DNA of 64,000 nt from contig JAZQDV010000008.1 in assembly GCA_045546975.1 (NCBI GenBank), positions 97,508 to 161,507 on the forward strand. The letters run 5' to 3'. The notes below the pieces were generated by a model. It ran no database searches and had not been told where the DNA came from. It saw only the letters and a list, made by a program, of their open reading frames with translations. Made by a program: the position numbers and the translations under genes. This document shows, one piece after another, positions 34,346 through 43,057 of the stretch. Every line of letters starts with the position of its first letter. The stretch's first letter is position 1. The stretch comes from SIG480 sp045546975 (GTDB lineage: Bacteria > Bacillota > Clostridia > Oscillospirales > JAAYXM01).

Positions 34346-35266
34346 TTACTTTGCCTCCTTTCGCGTGAGGTTTGTGAATACATCCTCAAGAGAAGACGGG
34401 GCAGGTGCAAAGGAGAGAAGCGGAAGGTCGTGCTCTGCTGCCGCATAGAATACAGCGCGTCTTATATCCGTATCCTTTTCTGCGGTGAGGGTGTACCTTT
34501 TACCGTCAAAGGTGACGGCCGCAACTCCCGGCACTTTTTTAAGCACGGGTGTGATTTCGTCTTTATCACCGTCAACTTCCGCAATGTACTTCTTTTCCTT
34601 TCCTGCACTTGCAAGAAGATTTTCCGTGGTGTCGTCTGCGACTATCTCGCCGTCGTTAATGACGATTATCCTCTTGCAGACTGCCGCCACCTCGGCAAGA
34701 ATGTGCGTGGAGAGAATGACCGTTCTGTCCTCTCCGAGGTTTTGTATGAGGTTTCGTATTTCAATTATCTGGTTCGGGTCAAGACCTACCGTCGGCTCGT
34801 CGAGAATGAGCACGTCAGGGTCACCGATAAGCGCCTGGGCAATTCCCACGCGCTGACGGTATCCCTTTGAGAGGTTTTTGATAAGGCGGCCTCGGACATG
34901 AGAAATACCCACCTTGTCGCAAATGCCCGAAAGGTGTTCCTTTCTCGGAAGCGTTACCTTTTTAAGCTCATATACAAAGCCCAGATACTCCTCAACCGTC
35001 ATATCAAAATAAAGCGGCGGCTGTTCGGGGAGATATCCGATGTGGCGACGGGCAGAAAGTGCGTCGTCAAGCACGTCGTATCCTGCAACGCTCGCACTTC
35101 CCTCTGTCGCGGAAAGGTATCCGCAAAGCACATTCATCGTAGTCGACTTGCCCGCGCCGTTGGGGCCGAGAAAGCCTACAATTTCTCCGCGCTCAACAGA
35201 GAAAGAGATTCCGCGGACCGCAAGCTTTGTGCCATATCGCTTTTGTAAATTGTTGATTTTAATCAT
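34346..35266 (-). CDS. ABC transporter ATP-binding protein (GldA/CcmA-like)
   Basis: 306 residues. Walker A GPNGAGKST near residue 38, Q-loop GYLPEQPPLY, signature LSKGYRQRVGIAQAL, Walker B VLILDEPTVGLDP, and H-loop STHILAEV. A C-terminal extension of about 90 residues is typical of ABC-2 exporter ATPases. I use the ATG at 35266 after AGGAG; the frame shows a TTG one codon earlier. It is the first gene of the four-gene exporter unit. No clear promoter was assigned in the short gap to aspS. Confidence 0.94.
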   Translation of the reverse strand: MIKINNLQKRYGTKLAVRGISFSVERGEIVGFLGPNGAGKSTTMNVLCGYLSATEGSASVAGYDVLDDALSARRHIGYLPEQPPLYFDMTVEEYLGFVYELKKVTLPRKEHLSGICDKVGISHVRGRLIKNLSKGYRQRVGIAQALIGDPDVLILDEPTVGLDPNQIIEIRNLIQNLGEDRTVILSTHILAEVAAVCKRIIVINDGEIVADDTTENLLASAGKEKKYIAEVDGDKDEITPVLKKVPGVAAVTFDGKRYTLTAEKDTDIRRAVFYAAAEHDLPLLSFAPAPSSLEDVFTNLTRKEAK

Positions 35267-35296
35267 CAAAAACGACTCCTAAACAAGTATATATAC

Positions 35297-35322
35297 AAAA
35301 TACCACAAAACTGTGGTATCTT
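35297..35322 (-). terminator. Probable terminator after aspS
   Basis: ATACCACA (35300-35307) and TGTGGTAT (35312-35319) form an eight-pair stem, then TTTTGT on the minus strand. The T run is short, so some read-through into the exporter unit is possible. Confidence 0.55.
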
Positions 35323-35336
35323 GTGTGAATTTTCTT

Positions 35337-37127
35337 TTAATTTTCGGTATCCGTTACCGCAATGTGAAGGTCTGTGAGCTGGACATCCTCAACAAAGTCA
35401 GGGGATGCCATCATAATTTCAGATGCGTTCTGTACCTTCGGGAATGCGATAACGTCGCGGATATTGTCTGTTCCTGCAAGAAGCATCACAAGACGGTCAA
35501 GACCGAATGCAAGGCCGCCGTGCGGCGGTGCGCCGTAGGAGAACGCCTCTATCATGTGACCGAAACGGTCGTTTGCCTCTTCCTTTGTAAAGCCGAGTGC
35601 CTCAAACATCTTCTCCTGAAGGTCGGAGGAGTGAATTCGGATAGAGCCGCCGCCCGCCTCATTACCGTTGATAACAAGGTCGTATGCCTTTGCGCGTGCA
35701 TTCTTCGGGTCTGTCATCATTGTATCGATATCCTCGTCCATCGGTGCGGTGAACGGGTGGTGCTTTGCCACATAACGGTCCTCGTCCTCAGAGTACTCAA
35801 AGAGCGGGAACTCAACAATCCAGAAGATGTCGTAACGGTCGGGGTCTATTGCGTCAAGACGCTTTGCGCACTCGCAACGGAGAGCGCCAAGGGACGCAAA
35901 TACTACATCGTCGTTTCCGTCGGCAACGACGAAGATAACGTCGCCCGCCGCGGCTCCTGCGCGGTCGATAATCGCCTTTACCTCGTCCTCAGTTAAGAAC
36001 TTTGCAAAGGATGATGACATTGTTCCGTCCTCGGAGAGTTTGAGCCATGCAAGGCCGCGTGCGCGGTATGTCTTTATCCACTCTGCAAGACCGTCGATTT
36101 CCTTACGTGCAAACTTTGCGCCGCCGTCGACCTTTATCATACGCACGGAGCCGCCTGCCTCAACTGCACCTGAGAACACCTTGAATTCGCAGGTTTTTGC
36201 AATGTCGGAGATGTCACAAAGCTCATATCCAAAGCGTGTGTCGGGCTTGTCCGAGCCAAAGCGCTCCATAGCCTCGCGGTATGGCATGCGCGGAAGTGGA
36301 AGAGAAATCTTCTTGCCGAGGATTTTCTCAAAGAGAGTTGCGATAAAGCCCTCGTTTACGCCGATTACGTCATCGACGTCTGCAAAGGACATTTCAAGGT
36401 CTATCTGTGTAAACTCGGGCTGACGGTCTGCACGCAAATCCTCGTCGCGGAAGCAACGTGCAATCTGCATATATCTGTCAAAGCCTGCGAGCATCAAAAG
36501 CTGCTTATACTGCTGGGGTGACTGGGGAAGCGCATAGAACTTTCCCGGATGAACGCGTGACGGAACAAGATAGTCACGAGCGCCCTCAGGTGTCGACTTT
36601 GTGAGGATAGGTGTTTCTATCTCGAAAAATCCGTTCTCATCGTAGTAGTCGCGCGCAACCTTTGTGATGCGGTGACGGAGCGCGAGATATTTCTGCATAT
36701 CAGGACGGCGAAGGTCGAGATAGCGGTATTTAAGGCGCAAAACATCGTTTACATCGCTGTTCTCTACAATTTCAAACGGAGTTGTAGCCGCCTTGGAGAG
36801 AATTCTCATCTCAGTTGCAAGTACCTCTATAGCACCTGTCGGGATGCGGTCTGTAATTGCGCCCTCGCCACGGCTTCTTACCTTTCCTCGGATGGTGAGA
36901 ACGAACTCCGAGCGGACGGTAAATGCCTTTTTGAAAAGCTCTGCATTCTCCGCCTCGTCAAATGTGCACTGCACAATTCCGCTTCTGTCGCGAAGGTCGA
37001 TGAATATAAGTCCGCCGAGATTTCTTGCGCGCTGCACCCAACCGCAGACGGTGACCTCGCGGTCAATATCGCCCGCGCGGAGGGTTCCGCAATAATCTGT
37101 TCTTTTCATTCCGGTTATATTCTCCAT
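35337..37127 (-). CDS. aspS: Aspartyl-tRNA synthetase
   Basis: Class IIb synthetase of 596 residues, the long bacterial type with a GAD insertion domain. The N-terminal OB fold reads anticodon (VTVCGWVQRARNLGGLIFIDLRDRSGIVQ). The motif 1 to 2 region has RYLDLRRPDMQ, then the QSPQQYKQLLMLAGFDRYMQIARCFRDEDLRADRQPEFTQIDLEMSF motif 2. Motif 3 is near the end (GAPPHGGLAFGLDRLVMLL). It starts one base into the hisS stop, so the two synthetases form a tight operon. Whether it is discriminating or charges tRNA-Asn too is not decidable here. Confidence 0.97.
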   Translation of the reverse strand: MENITGMKRTDYCGTLRAGDIDREVTVCGWVQRARNLGGLIFIDLRDRSGIVQCTFDEAENAELFKKAFTVRSEFVLTIRGKVRSRGEGAITDRIPTGAIEVLATEMRILSKAATTPFEIVENSDVNDVLRLKYRYLDLRRPDMQKYLALRHRITKVARDYYDENGFFEIETPILTKSTPEGARDYLVPSRVHPGKFYALPQSPQQYKQLLMLAGFDRYMQIARCFRDEDLRADRQPEFTQIDLEMSFADVDDVIGVNEGFIATLFEKILGKKISLPLPRMPYREAMERFGSDKPDTRFGYELCDISDIAKTCEFKVFSGAVEAGGSVRMIKVDGGAKFARKEIDGLAEWIKTYRARGLAWLKLSEDGTMSSSFAKFLTEDEVKAIIDRAGAAAGDVIFVVADGNDDVVFASLGALRCECAKRLDAIDPDRYDIFWIVEFPLFEYSEDEDRYVAKHHPFTAPMDEDIDTMMTDPKNARAKAYDLVINGNEAGGGSIRIHSSDLQEKMFEALGFTKEEANDRFGHMIEAFSYGAPPHGGLAFGLDRLVMLLAGTDNIRDVIAFPKVQNASEIMMASPDFVEDVQLTDLHIAVTDTEN

Positions 37128-38383
37128 TATATCTTCTCCTTAATCGCTTCTGCGGAAAGCTCACATTCAAATGTTTCTCCGCTTTCCATATTTTTAACCG
37201 TCGCTTTTTTCGATGAAAGCTCGTTTCCGCCGATAACAACGGAGTACTTTGCTCCGATTTTGCCGGCATACTTCATCTGTGCCTTGAGCGAACGGCCTGT
37301 TGTGTCGCGCTCAGCTGCAACACCGAGGGACCTGAGCTCATATACGAGCTTGTGAGAAAATAACTCACAGTCGCTCTCGGCATAGGCGACAAATATATCG
37401 GGAACAATTCTCGCGTTTTCAAGCTTGCCCTCTGCTTCAAGAGTCATCATAAGGCGCTCAATACCGCAGCCGAAGCCGAGGCCCGGGGTCTCCGGTCCGC
37501 CAAGGCTTTCTACAAGACCGTTATAGCGACCGCCGCCGCAGACGGTACTCTGTGCGCCGAGCTTTGTTGAAACAAACTCGAAAACGGTGTTTGTATAGTA
37601 GTCAAGACCGCGAACAAGCATGGGATCAAGCGTGTATGAAATTCCTATCTCTGAAAGGCAGGTTTTAAGCTTTTCAAAATGTGCGCGACAGTCATCGCAG
37701 AGGAAGTCCGTGATCTTCGGCGCATCCTTTGCAATCCTCTTGCAAATCTCACTTTTGCAGTCGAGAATTCGCATGGGGTTGCGGCCGAGTCTGTCGTTGC
37801 ACGTATCGCAGAGCTCGTCTGTTTTTCCGGAGAAGTATTCCTTAAGCGCTGCGTGGTATTCCTTGCGGCAGGACTTGCAGCCGCAGGAGTTTAAGTGAAG
37901 CTCTGTATTTTCTATCCCAAGCTCAGAAAGCATTGTTGCTGCAAGGGAAATGACCTCGGCATCCGCCGTTGCGTCACTTGAACCAAAGCACTCAACTCCG
38001 AACTGATGATGCTCGCGAAGTCTTCCCGCCTGAGGCTTCTCGTAGCGGAAGTTGGGAGCTATATAGTACACCTTGAGCGGAAGCCCCTTTGCGTGCAGGG
38101 AATGCTCGATAAAGCTTCTTACAACACTAGCCGTTCCCTCGGGACGAAGCGCGATATGGCGGTCGCCCTTGTCGTAGAAGTCGTACATCTCTTTCTGGAC
38201 AACGTCGGTAGTGTCACCTACGCCGCGGTCAAAGAGCGCGACCTCCTCAAAGGTCGGGAATCTTATCTCGGAAAACCCGAAACGGTGTGCAAGGTTTCGG
38301 AGCTTCTCCTCAAGTATCTGCCAAGCGCGCGACTCTTCGGGAAGTACGTCACGTGTGCCGCGCGGAGCTGTAATCTTTTCCAT
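37127..38383 (-). CDS. hisS: Histidyl-tRNA synthetase
   Basis: Class II synthetase, 418 residues. N-terminal PRGTRDVLPEESRAW, motif 2 region ALRPEGTASVVRSFIEH and APNFRYEKPQAGRLREHHQFGVECFG, the histidine-A motif RGLDYYTNTVFEFV, and motif 3 ERLMMTLE. A C-terminal anticodon-binding domain follows from about residue 325. It retains all features missing from HisZ at 4969-6075. It is the first gene of the hisS-aspS operon. Confidence 0.97.
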   Translation of the reverse strand: MEKITAPRGTRDVLPEESRAWQILEEKLRNLAHRFGFSEIRFPTFEEVALFDRGVGDTTDVVQKEMYDFYDKGDRHIALRPEGTASVVRSFIEHSLHAKGLPLKVYYIAPNFRYEKPQAGRLREHHQFGVECFGSSDATADAEVISLAATMLSELGIENTELHLNSCGCKSCRKEYHAALKEYFSGKTDELCDTCNDRLGRNPMRILDCKSEICKRIAKDAPKITDFLCDDCRAHFEKLKTCLSEIGISYTLDPMLVRGLDYYTNTVFEFVSTKLGAQSTVCGGGRYNGLVESLGGPETPGLGFGCGIERLMMTLEAEGKLENARIVPDIFVAYAESDCELFSHKLVYELRSLGVAAERDTTGRSLKAQMKYAGKIGAKYSVVIGGNELSSKKATVKNMESGETFECELSAEAIKEKI

Positions 38384-38433
38384 TATATCACTCTGCCTTT
38401 TTGTCTTATTACATATATAATGTCTATCAAAAA

Positions 38434-38462
38434 ATTTTATCGTATTTTCGCCTGAAAGTCAA
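38434..38462 (-). promoter_or_regulatory. Promoter of hisS-aspS
   Basis: Minus strand: -35 TTGACT (38457-38462), 17-bp spacer, -10 TAAAAT (38434-38439). The leader is only about 45 bases, so no T-box precedes hisS. Confidence 0.83.
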
Positions 38463-38472
38463 TAGTTTAAGG

Positions 38473-39543
38473 CTATTTACCGCCTTTTATAAGCGCGTTT
38501 GAAAACCTTACAAGAACTGTTGCAAGCTCTGCCCTTGTCGTATTGTCGCGCGGGGCAAGGCGTCCGTTCTTTCCGCCAATGATTTCATTTTCGATCGCCC
38601 AGGCAAGAGACTCACCCGCATAAGGCGCAATCTCCTCCGAATCGGAAAATGCTGAGAGCACGGTTATATCCTTTGTCTCGGCTTTTGCATAGCGGTACAG
38701 ACACACCGCAAGCATCTCGCGCGTTACGGGAGTGTTCGGGGAAAAAGTGTTTTCTCCTGTGCCTGACATAATCCCGTTCGCGACAACAAACGAAACGGGT
38801 TTCTTCATCCAGTCCGCCGTGACGTCGGAAAACGAAGCCTCTTCCTTTACGGCAGGGCTTCCCTTGGCACGATAGAGGATTGACGCAAGCTCTGCCCTCG
38901 TCGCGACACGGTCGGGAAAGTAGTTAAAGCACGTATCCTCGCCCACGCCGCTTATCATTCCACTTAAAACGCAGGCGATTATGTTCTCGCGCGCCCAGTG
39001 GTTTGCAATGTCTTCAAAATACACGGTCTTTCCGTTAAGTTCAAGCTCAACAGCATCCTTTTTGGGAAAAACCGTTCCCACAGGGTATCGGGTTGTGTAA
39101 TACTGTGCTCGGGAAACCTGCGCAGCGGTGATTTTTCGTCCCCAATGCACGCGTCTTTCCCAGTTTCCCTCAGCAATTATTATGTGGTCGGGGTGTGTTT
39201 CAAGCACGATAACGCTGTGACCCGGAAGCCTTAAAATGTCGCCGACGTGAAGGTCTGAAATCTGTATTTTCCGCGAAGCAGTCGCCTTTATATCGCGCGC
39301 AGGAAGGCTGTCAAACGCGGCATCGGATAATAGCATCGCAAAGCCCATGCATCCGCCCGCGCCGTATGTGCCGCCCTTCCAGGAATAGTAGTGGCCGTTG
39401 TTCCACGCGCGCCCCTCAGGGTACTGCGATTTCATATTGATTATCTTTTCGTACGCCTCTTTTTCCGTCGGTACGGAAGATGCAAGGCACGGTGTAACTA
39501 GAAACACGGCAATCAAAATCACCGAAATAAGCTTTTTTATCAT
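38473..39543 (-). CDS. Secreted SLH-domain protein with a cysteine amidase/peptidase-like domain
   Basis: 356 residues. Signal peptide (MIKKLISVILIAVFLVTPCLAS), then a cysteine-hydrolase-like domain at about 25-155 with Cys65 (GGCMGFA), His109 (LPGHSVIV) and Asn127 (AEGNWERRVHWGR), a plausible catalytic triad of the NlpC/P60-CHAP kind. Three SLH domains follow at about 180-240, 240-300 and 300-356, anchoring it to the wall. I start at 39543 after GGAGG; the longer frame contains that site. It probably cuts or modifies wall peptides, but the substrate is inferred. Confidence 0.82.
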   Translation of the reverse strand: MIKKLISVILIAVFLVTPCLASSVPTEKEAYEKIINMKSQYPEGRAWNNGHYYSWKGGTYGAGGCMGFAMLLSDAAFDSLPARDIKATASRKIQISDLHVGDILRLPGHSVIVLETHPDHIIIAEGNWERRVHWGRKITAAQVSRAQYYTTRYPVGTVFPKKDAVELELNGKTVYFEDIANHWARENIIACVLSGMISGVGEDTCFNYFPDRVATRAELASILYRAKGSPAVKEEASFSDVTADWMKKPVSFVVANGIMSGTGENTFSPNTPVTREMLAVCLYRYAKAETKDITVLSAFSDSEEIAPYAGESLAWAIENEIIGGKNGRLAPRDNTTRAELATVLVRFSNALIKGGK

Positions 39544-39601
39544 ATCTATATCCTCCACAAGCTATAAACATTTTATCATACTTCGGTGAAAAATGCAAAA
39601 A

Positions 39602-39640
39602 AACAAGCCTGCCAAAACTTGTCTGGCAGGCTTTTTCTTT
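39602..39640 (-). terminator. Terminator of the pyrimidine operon
   Basis: AAGCCTGCCA (39605-39614) with TGGCAGGCTT (39624-39633), then TGTTTTTTTG on the minus strand. It lies just after the pyrB stop; the flanks make it usable in both directions. Confidence 0.88.
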
Positions 39641-40703
39641 ATTTTGCGCGTGCTTCGCAGTAAATACAGCGTGCAGTTCCGCTCTTTGTGACCTTGAACA
39701 GATGCGGAAGCTCCTGCTCGGTGGTTGTGATACAACGCGGATTCTTGCAGACGAACTTGTCCTCGATGAGCTCGTCATCTGCGGGGATAACTCTGTCTTT
39801 CTTTGCCTCTTCAAGAAGCTTTAAGATGAGTGCCATACGCATATACTTTCCGTTTGCGACCTGCTTGAAGTAGCAGGCGCGCGGGTCATCGTCAATGGCG
39901 ACGCTTATCTCGTTTACTCGCGGAAGCGGATGAAGAATGCACATATCCGCCTTTGCGTTTGTGAGTTTGTCGGCAGTGAGGATGTAGCTATCCTTTAAGC
40001 GGTCGTATTCCTCTTCAGTATCAAAGCGCTCCTTCTGAACTCTCGTCATATAGAGAACATCAAGGCTTGGCATTGCCTCTTCAAGTGAGGTGGTTTCGTA
40101 AAACTCGAAGTCAACCTCCTTTTTTATATAGCTCGGAAGACGAAGCTCCTCGGGGGAGATAAGCACAACCTTCACGTTCTCATATCTTGCAAGGGCAGAG
40201 ATGAGCGAGTGTACGGTTCTTCCGAACTTGAGGTCGCCGCAGAAGCCGATTGTTATGTTGCCGAGGTGTCCCTTCTCTCGGTAAATGGTGAGAAGGTCAG
40301 CAAGTGTCTGCGTCGGGTGGCAGTGACCGCCGTCACCGCCGTTGATAACAGGCACGGTAGCCTTCTTTGAAGCGACAAACGGTGCGCCCTCTTTCGGGTG
40401 GCGCATTGCGATAATGTCGCAATATTCGCTCATAACACGTGCTGTATCCGCAACACTTTCACCCTTTGCAGCAGATGAGCTCGATGCCTCGGAAAAGCCG
40501 AGCACACTGCCGCCAAGCTCAAGCATTGCAGCTTCAAAGCTTAAGCGAGTTCTCGTCGACGGCTCAAAAAAGAGAGTTGCAAGCTTCTTGCCGCGGCACA
40601 TTTCGGAGTACTTCCAGGGGTTTGCGATAATATCGGTTGCAACGTGCAAAAGCTCTTCAATCTCAGCAGTTGTAAGGTCAAGTATATCAATAACGCTTCT
40701 CAT
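39639..40703 (-). CDS. pyrB: Aspartate carbamoyltransferase with fused PyrI-type zinc domain
   Basis: Catalytic chain that makes carbamoyl-aspartate. Residues 1-305 are PyrB: FFEPSTRTRLSFEAAM (carbamoyl phosphate loop, 45-60), SSAAKGES (80s loop), HPTQTLADLLTI (129-140), and LHPLPRVNEI (258-266). A tail to residue 354 has four cysteines in the PyrI zinc pattern: C319 and C324 (CKNPRC), C346 and C349 (CIYC). This is the C-terminal zinc domain of the regulatory chain without its nucleotide-binding allosteric domain. It could mediate trimer contacts but not ATP/CTP control. It is last in the operon. Confidence 0.94.
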   Translation of the reverse strand: MRSVIDILDLTTAEIEELLHVATDIIANPWKYSEMCRGKKLATLFFEPSTRTRLSFEAAMLELGGSVLGFSEASSSSAAKGESVADTARVMSEYCDIIAMRHPKEGAPFVASKKATVPVINGGDGGHCHPTQTLADLLTIYREKGHLGNITIGFCGDLKFGRTVHSLISALARYENVKVVLISPEELRLPSYIKKEVDFEFYETTSLEEAMPSLDVLYMTRVQKERFDTEEEYDRLKDSYILTADKLTNAKADMCILHPLPRVNEISVAIDDDPRACYFKQVANGKYMRMALILKLLEEAKKDRVIPADDELIEDKFVCKNPRCITTTEQELPHLFKVTKSGTARCIYCEARAK

Positions 40704-40705
40704 TT

Positions 40706-41338
40706 TTACCTCCCGATCCAGCTCTCGTCTGACGGATTGTTGCGGAACTTTATAAGTCTTGCAACGTCGTCTTCCTTTATGTATCCTTCCTCCGCCGCAA
40801 CGCGTGCGATAACATCAAAGTTTGTGAGCGAGATGTTCTTGACGTTTGCCTCACAAAGTCTGTCAAGACCCTTCTGCATACCGTAGGTGAAAATTGAGAC
40901 AACACCTAGAACCTCGGCACCTGCCTCGCGGAGAACATTTACTACCTCGATAACGCTTCCGCCTGTTGAGATGAGGTCCTCTACAACAACGACCTTCTGG
41001 CCTTTTTCCAAACGTCCCTCTATCTGGTTTCCGCGACCGTGGTCCTTTGCGCCCGAACGGACATAGCCCATAGGGAGACCCATGATGTGTCCGCAGATTG
41101 CAGCGTGTGCGATACCTGCAGTCGATGTGCCCATAAGCACTTCAGCCTCGGGGTAATTCTCACGGATAAGGGAAACGAGACCGTTTTCAACATCGTTTCT
41201 TACCTCGGGGGATGTGAGGGTGAGACGGTTGTCACAGTAAACAGGGCTTTTTATTCCGCTTGCCCATGTAAACGGCTCTTCGGGACGGAAGAAAACCGCG
41301 CGAATTTTAAGTAAGTCCTTTGCAATAAGCTTTTCCAT
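40706..41338 (-). CDS. pyrE: Orotate phosphoribosyltransferase
   Basis: Makes OMP from orotate and PRPP. The 210-residue protein has YVRSGAKDHGRGNQIEG (flexible loop) and the PRPP motif VVVVEDLISTGGSVIEV near residue 120. Substrate-binding GTSTAGIAHA is at about 70. The ribosome site AAGGAG precedes the ATG. It is separated from pyrF by a 112-base gap holding copy 3 of the short TIR element, and from pyrB by two bases. Confidence 0.96.
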   Translation of the reverse strand: MEKLIAKDLLKIRAVFFRPEEPFTWASGIKSPVYCDNRLTLTSPEVRNDVENGLVSLIRENYPEAEVLMGTSTAGIAHAAICGHIMGLPMGYVRSGAKDHGRGNQIEGRLEKGQKVVVVEDLISTGGSVIEVVNVLREAGAEVLGVVSIFTYGMQKGLDRLCEANVKNISLTNFDVIARVAAEEGYIKEDDVARLIKFRNNPSDESWIGR

Positions 41339-41361
41339 ATCAAAAACTCCTTCGTCGTTTT

Positions 41362-41438
41362 AATGCAGAATGCAAAGTGCATAATGCAGAGTGAATGTTT
41401 TTTCGGAATTCATAATTTTGCATTATGAATTCTGCATT
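41362..41438. repeat. Short TIR element, copy 3 (pyrF-pyrE gap)
   Basis: A 77-base element with the same 10-bp ends as copy 2: AATGCAGAAT (41362-41371) and ATTCTGCATT (41429-41438). Its left 30 bases are nearly identical to copy 2, the middle is shorter and the inner hairpin of copy 2 is absent. Several GCATAATGC and GCATTATG half-palindromes are inside. The 41438 end abuts the hairpin at 41439-41465. Confidence 0.75.
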
Positions 41439-41465
41439 GAATTTGTCGATTTAGTCGACAAATTC
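41439..41465. other. Perfect hairpin spanning the pyrF stop codon
   Basis: GAATTTGTCGA (41439-41449) and TCGACAAATTC (41455-41465) with the stop codon in the five-base loop. The last pyrF codons are mirrored after the stop. No T run follows. Confidence 0.8.
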
Positions 41466-42149
41466 TCTTACGCAGCGCTCGTATGCGGAAACCGGGTCAT
41501 CTGCCGCAGTTATCGGACGGCCGACTACGATATAGTCCGAACCGATTTCCTTTGCAGCAGCAGGTGTCATAACTCTTTTCTGGTCACCTACGTCGCCGTC
41601 TGCAAAACGGACGCCGGGGGTAATGGTCAAAAACTCGCGGCCGCAGGCATTATGTACCTTTTCCGCCTCAAGAGGGGAGCAGACAACACCGTCAAGTCCT
41701 GCGCTCTTTGCATTTTTTGCATAGTGCATAACCACCTCGTCAATGGGCTCGTTTATCAAAAGGTCGCGCTCCATTGTGCTCTGGTCGGTTGAGGTAAGCT
41801 GAGTTACGGCAATGAGAAGCGGGCGTGTGCCGTCTTCCCGGGTAAGTCCGAGAAGGGCCGCCTCCATCATCGCGCATGTACCTGCCGCGTGGAGGTTTGT
41901 TATGTCAACATCAAGGTTTGAGAGCACGCTCATCGCCTTTTTTACTGTGTTTGGAATATCGTGAAGCTTTAAGTCGAGAAAAATCTTGTGTCCTCTTTTC
42001 TTTATCTCACGGACAATATCGGGGCCCTCTGCATAGAAAAGCTCCATACCGATTTTTACAAACGGCTTTCTTTCCGTAAACTTATCAAGAAACTCAAAAG
42101 TGTCCTTGGCACTCTTGAAATCGCATGCAACGATTACATCTTTTCCCAT
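41451..42149 (-). CDS. pyrF: Orotidine 5'-phosphate decarboxylase
   Basis: Decarboxylates OMP to UMP. The 232-residue barrel has the catalytic Asp-Lys-Asp array in KIFLDLKLHDIPNTV near residue 60, and GVVCSPLEAE and TPGVRFADGD phosphate-binding parts near residues 155-190. It overlaps pyrD by one base at 42149. It is the last gene before the 112-base gap with repeat copy 3. Confidence 0.96.
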   Translation of the reverse strand: MGKDVIVACDFKSAKDTFEFLDKFTERKPFVKIGMELFYAEGPDIVREIKKRGHKIFLDLKLHDIPNTVKKAMSVLSNLDVDITNLHAAGTCAMMEAALLGLTREDGTRPLLIAVTQLTSTDQSTMERDLLINEPIDEVVMHYAKNAKSAGLDGVVCSPLEAEKVHNACGREFLTITPGVRFADGDVGDQKRVMTPAAAKEIGSDYIVVGRPITAADDPVSAYERCVREFVD

Positions 42150-43057
42150 TACTTCACCACTCCTATAATATCACTTAAATTCTCTATTCCGTACTTCATC
42201 ATAACTCGCGGAAGGTCTGCTATTATGTCACGGCAGGCAGTCGGGTTTACGAGGTTTGCAGCGCCCACCTCAACTGCAGTTGCGCCTGCCATCATCATCT
42301 CGATGACGTCTTCCGCAGATGAAACGCCACCCATGCCGACGACAGGGATTTTAACGGCGTTTGCCACCTGATACACCATTCTGACCGCGACAGGGAAGAT
42401 GGCGCTTCCCGAAAAGCCGCCCATCTTGTTTGCAATGACGGGGCGTCTTGATTTTTTGTCGATTCTCATACCTAAAAGCGTGTTTATAAGGCTTATTCCG
42501 TCCGCCCCTGCCTCTTCGCAGGCAAGTGCGATCGACACAATATCGGTAACATTCGGCGAAAGCTTTATTATGACAGGCTTTGTCGTAACTGCTTTAACCG
42601 CGCGCGTTACCTCTGCCGCGGCTTCGGGGTTTGTTCCAAAGCTCATACCGCCGCCGTGGACGTTCGGGCAGCTGATATTTACCTCAAGCCATCCGATACC
42701 GTCTATCTTATCAAGTTTTTCGCAGGTGTAGGCATAGTCCTCGACCGAAAAGCCTGAGACATTTGCCATAACAGGTTTCTTAAACACCTCAAAGGTTTTT
42801 GGAAGCTCTTCTGATATTACCTTATCAACACCGGGGTTCTGAAGCCCTACCGCGTTTATCATACCCTCGGTGCACTCCGCGATTCTCGGTGTCGGGTTTC
42901 CGAAACGTGGCTCTCGTGTTGTTCCCTTGAAAGAGAATGTGCCGAGGCAGTTTATGTCATAAATTTCTGCAAATTCATAGCCAAATCCAAACGTGCCGCT
43001 TGCAGGAATCACGGGATTAGAAAGCTCGATACCGCAAAGATTTACATTTAATCCCAT
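42149..43057 (-). CDS. pyrD: Dihydroorotate dehydrogenase, catalytic subunit (class 1B)
   Basis: FMN enzyme oxidising dihydroorotate; the class 1B form passes electrons to PyrK and NAD. The 302-residue protein has NPVIPASGTFGFG, GTTREPRFGNPTPRIAE, NAVGLQNPG, and the active-site Cys in EVNISCPNV near residue 127, then GMGGVSSAEDVIEMMMAGATAVEVG as phosphate-binding end. It overlaps pyrK by ten bases, so subunits are made together. Confidence 0.96.
   Translation of the reverse strand: MGLNVNLCGIELSNPVIPASGTFGFGYEFAEIYDINCLGTFSFKGTTREPRFGNPTPRIAECTEGMINAVGLQNPGVDKVISEELPKTFEVFKKPVMANVSGFSVEDYAYTCEKLDKIDGIGWLEVNISCPNVHGGGMSFGTNPEAAAEVTRAVKAVTTKPVIIKLSPNVTDIVSIALACEEAGADGISLINTLLGMRIDKKSRRPVIANKMGGFSGSAIFPVAVRMVYQVANAVKIPVVGMGGVSSAEDVIEMMMAGATAVEVGAANLVNPTACRDIIADLPRVMMKYGIENLSDIIGVVK

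Noticed and set aside
35313..37355. Long plus-strand open frames antisense to aspS and hisS (for example 35313-35996 and 36672-37355)
   Set aside because: They mirror codon bias of the genes on the other strand, have no ribosome sites and show no recognisable motifs.
38384..38440. Possible T-box before hisS
   Set aside because: The leader from the -10 box to the start is only about 50 bases and lacks the T-box motif.
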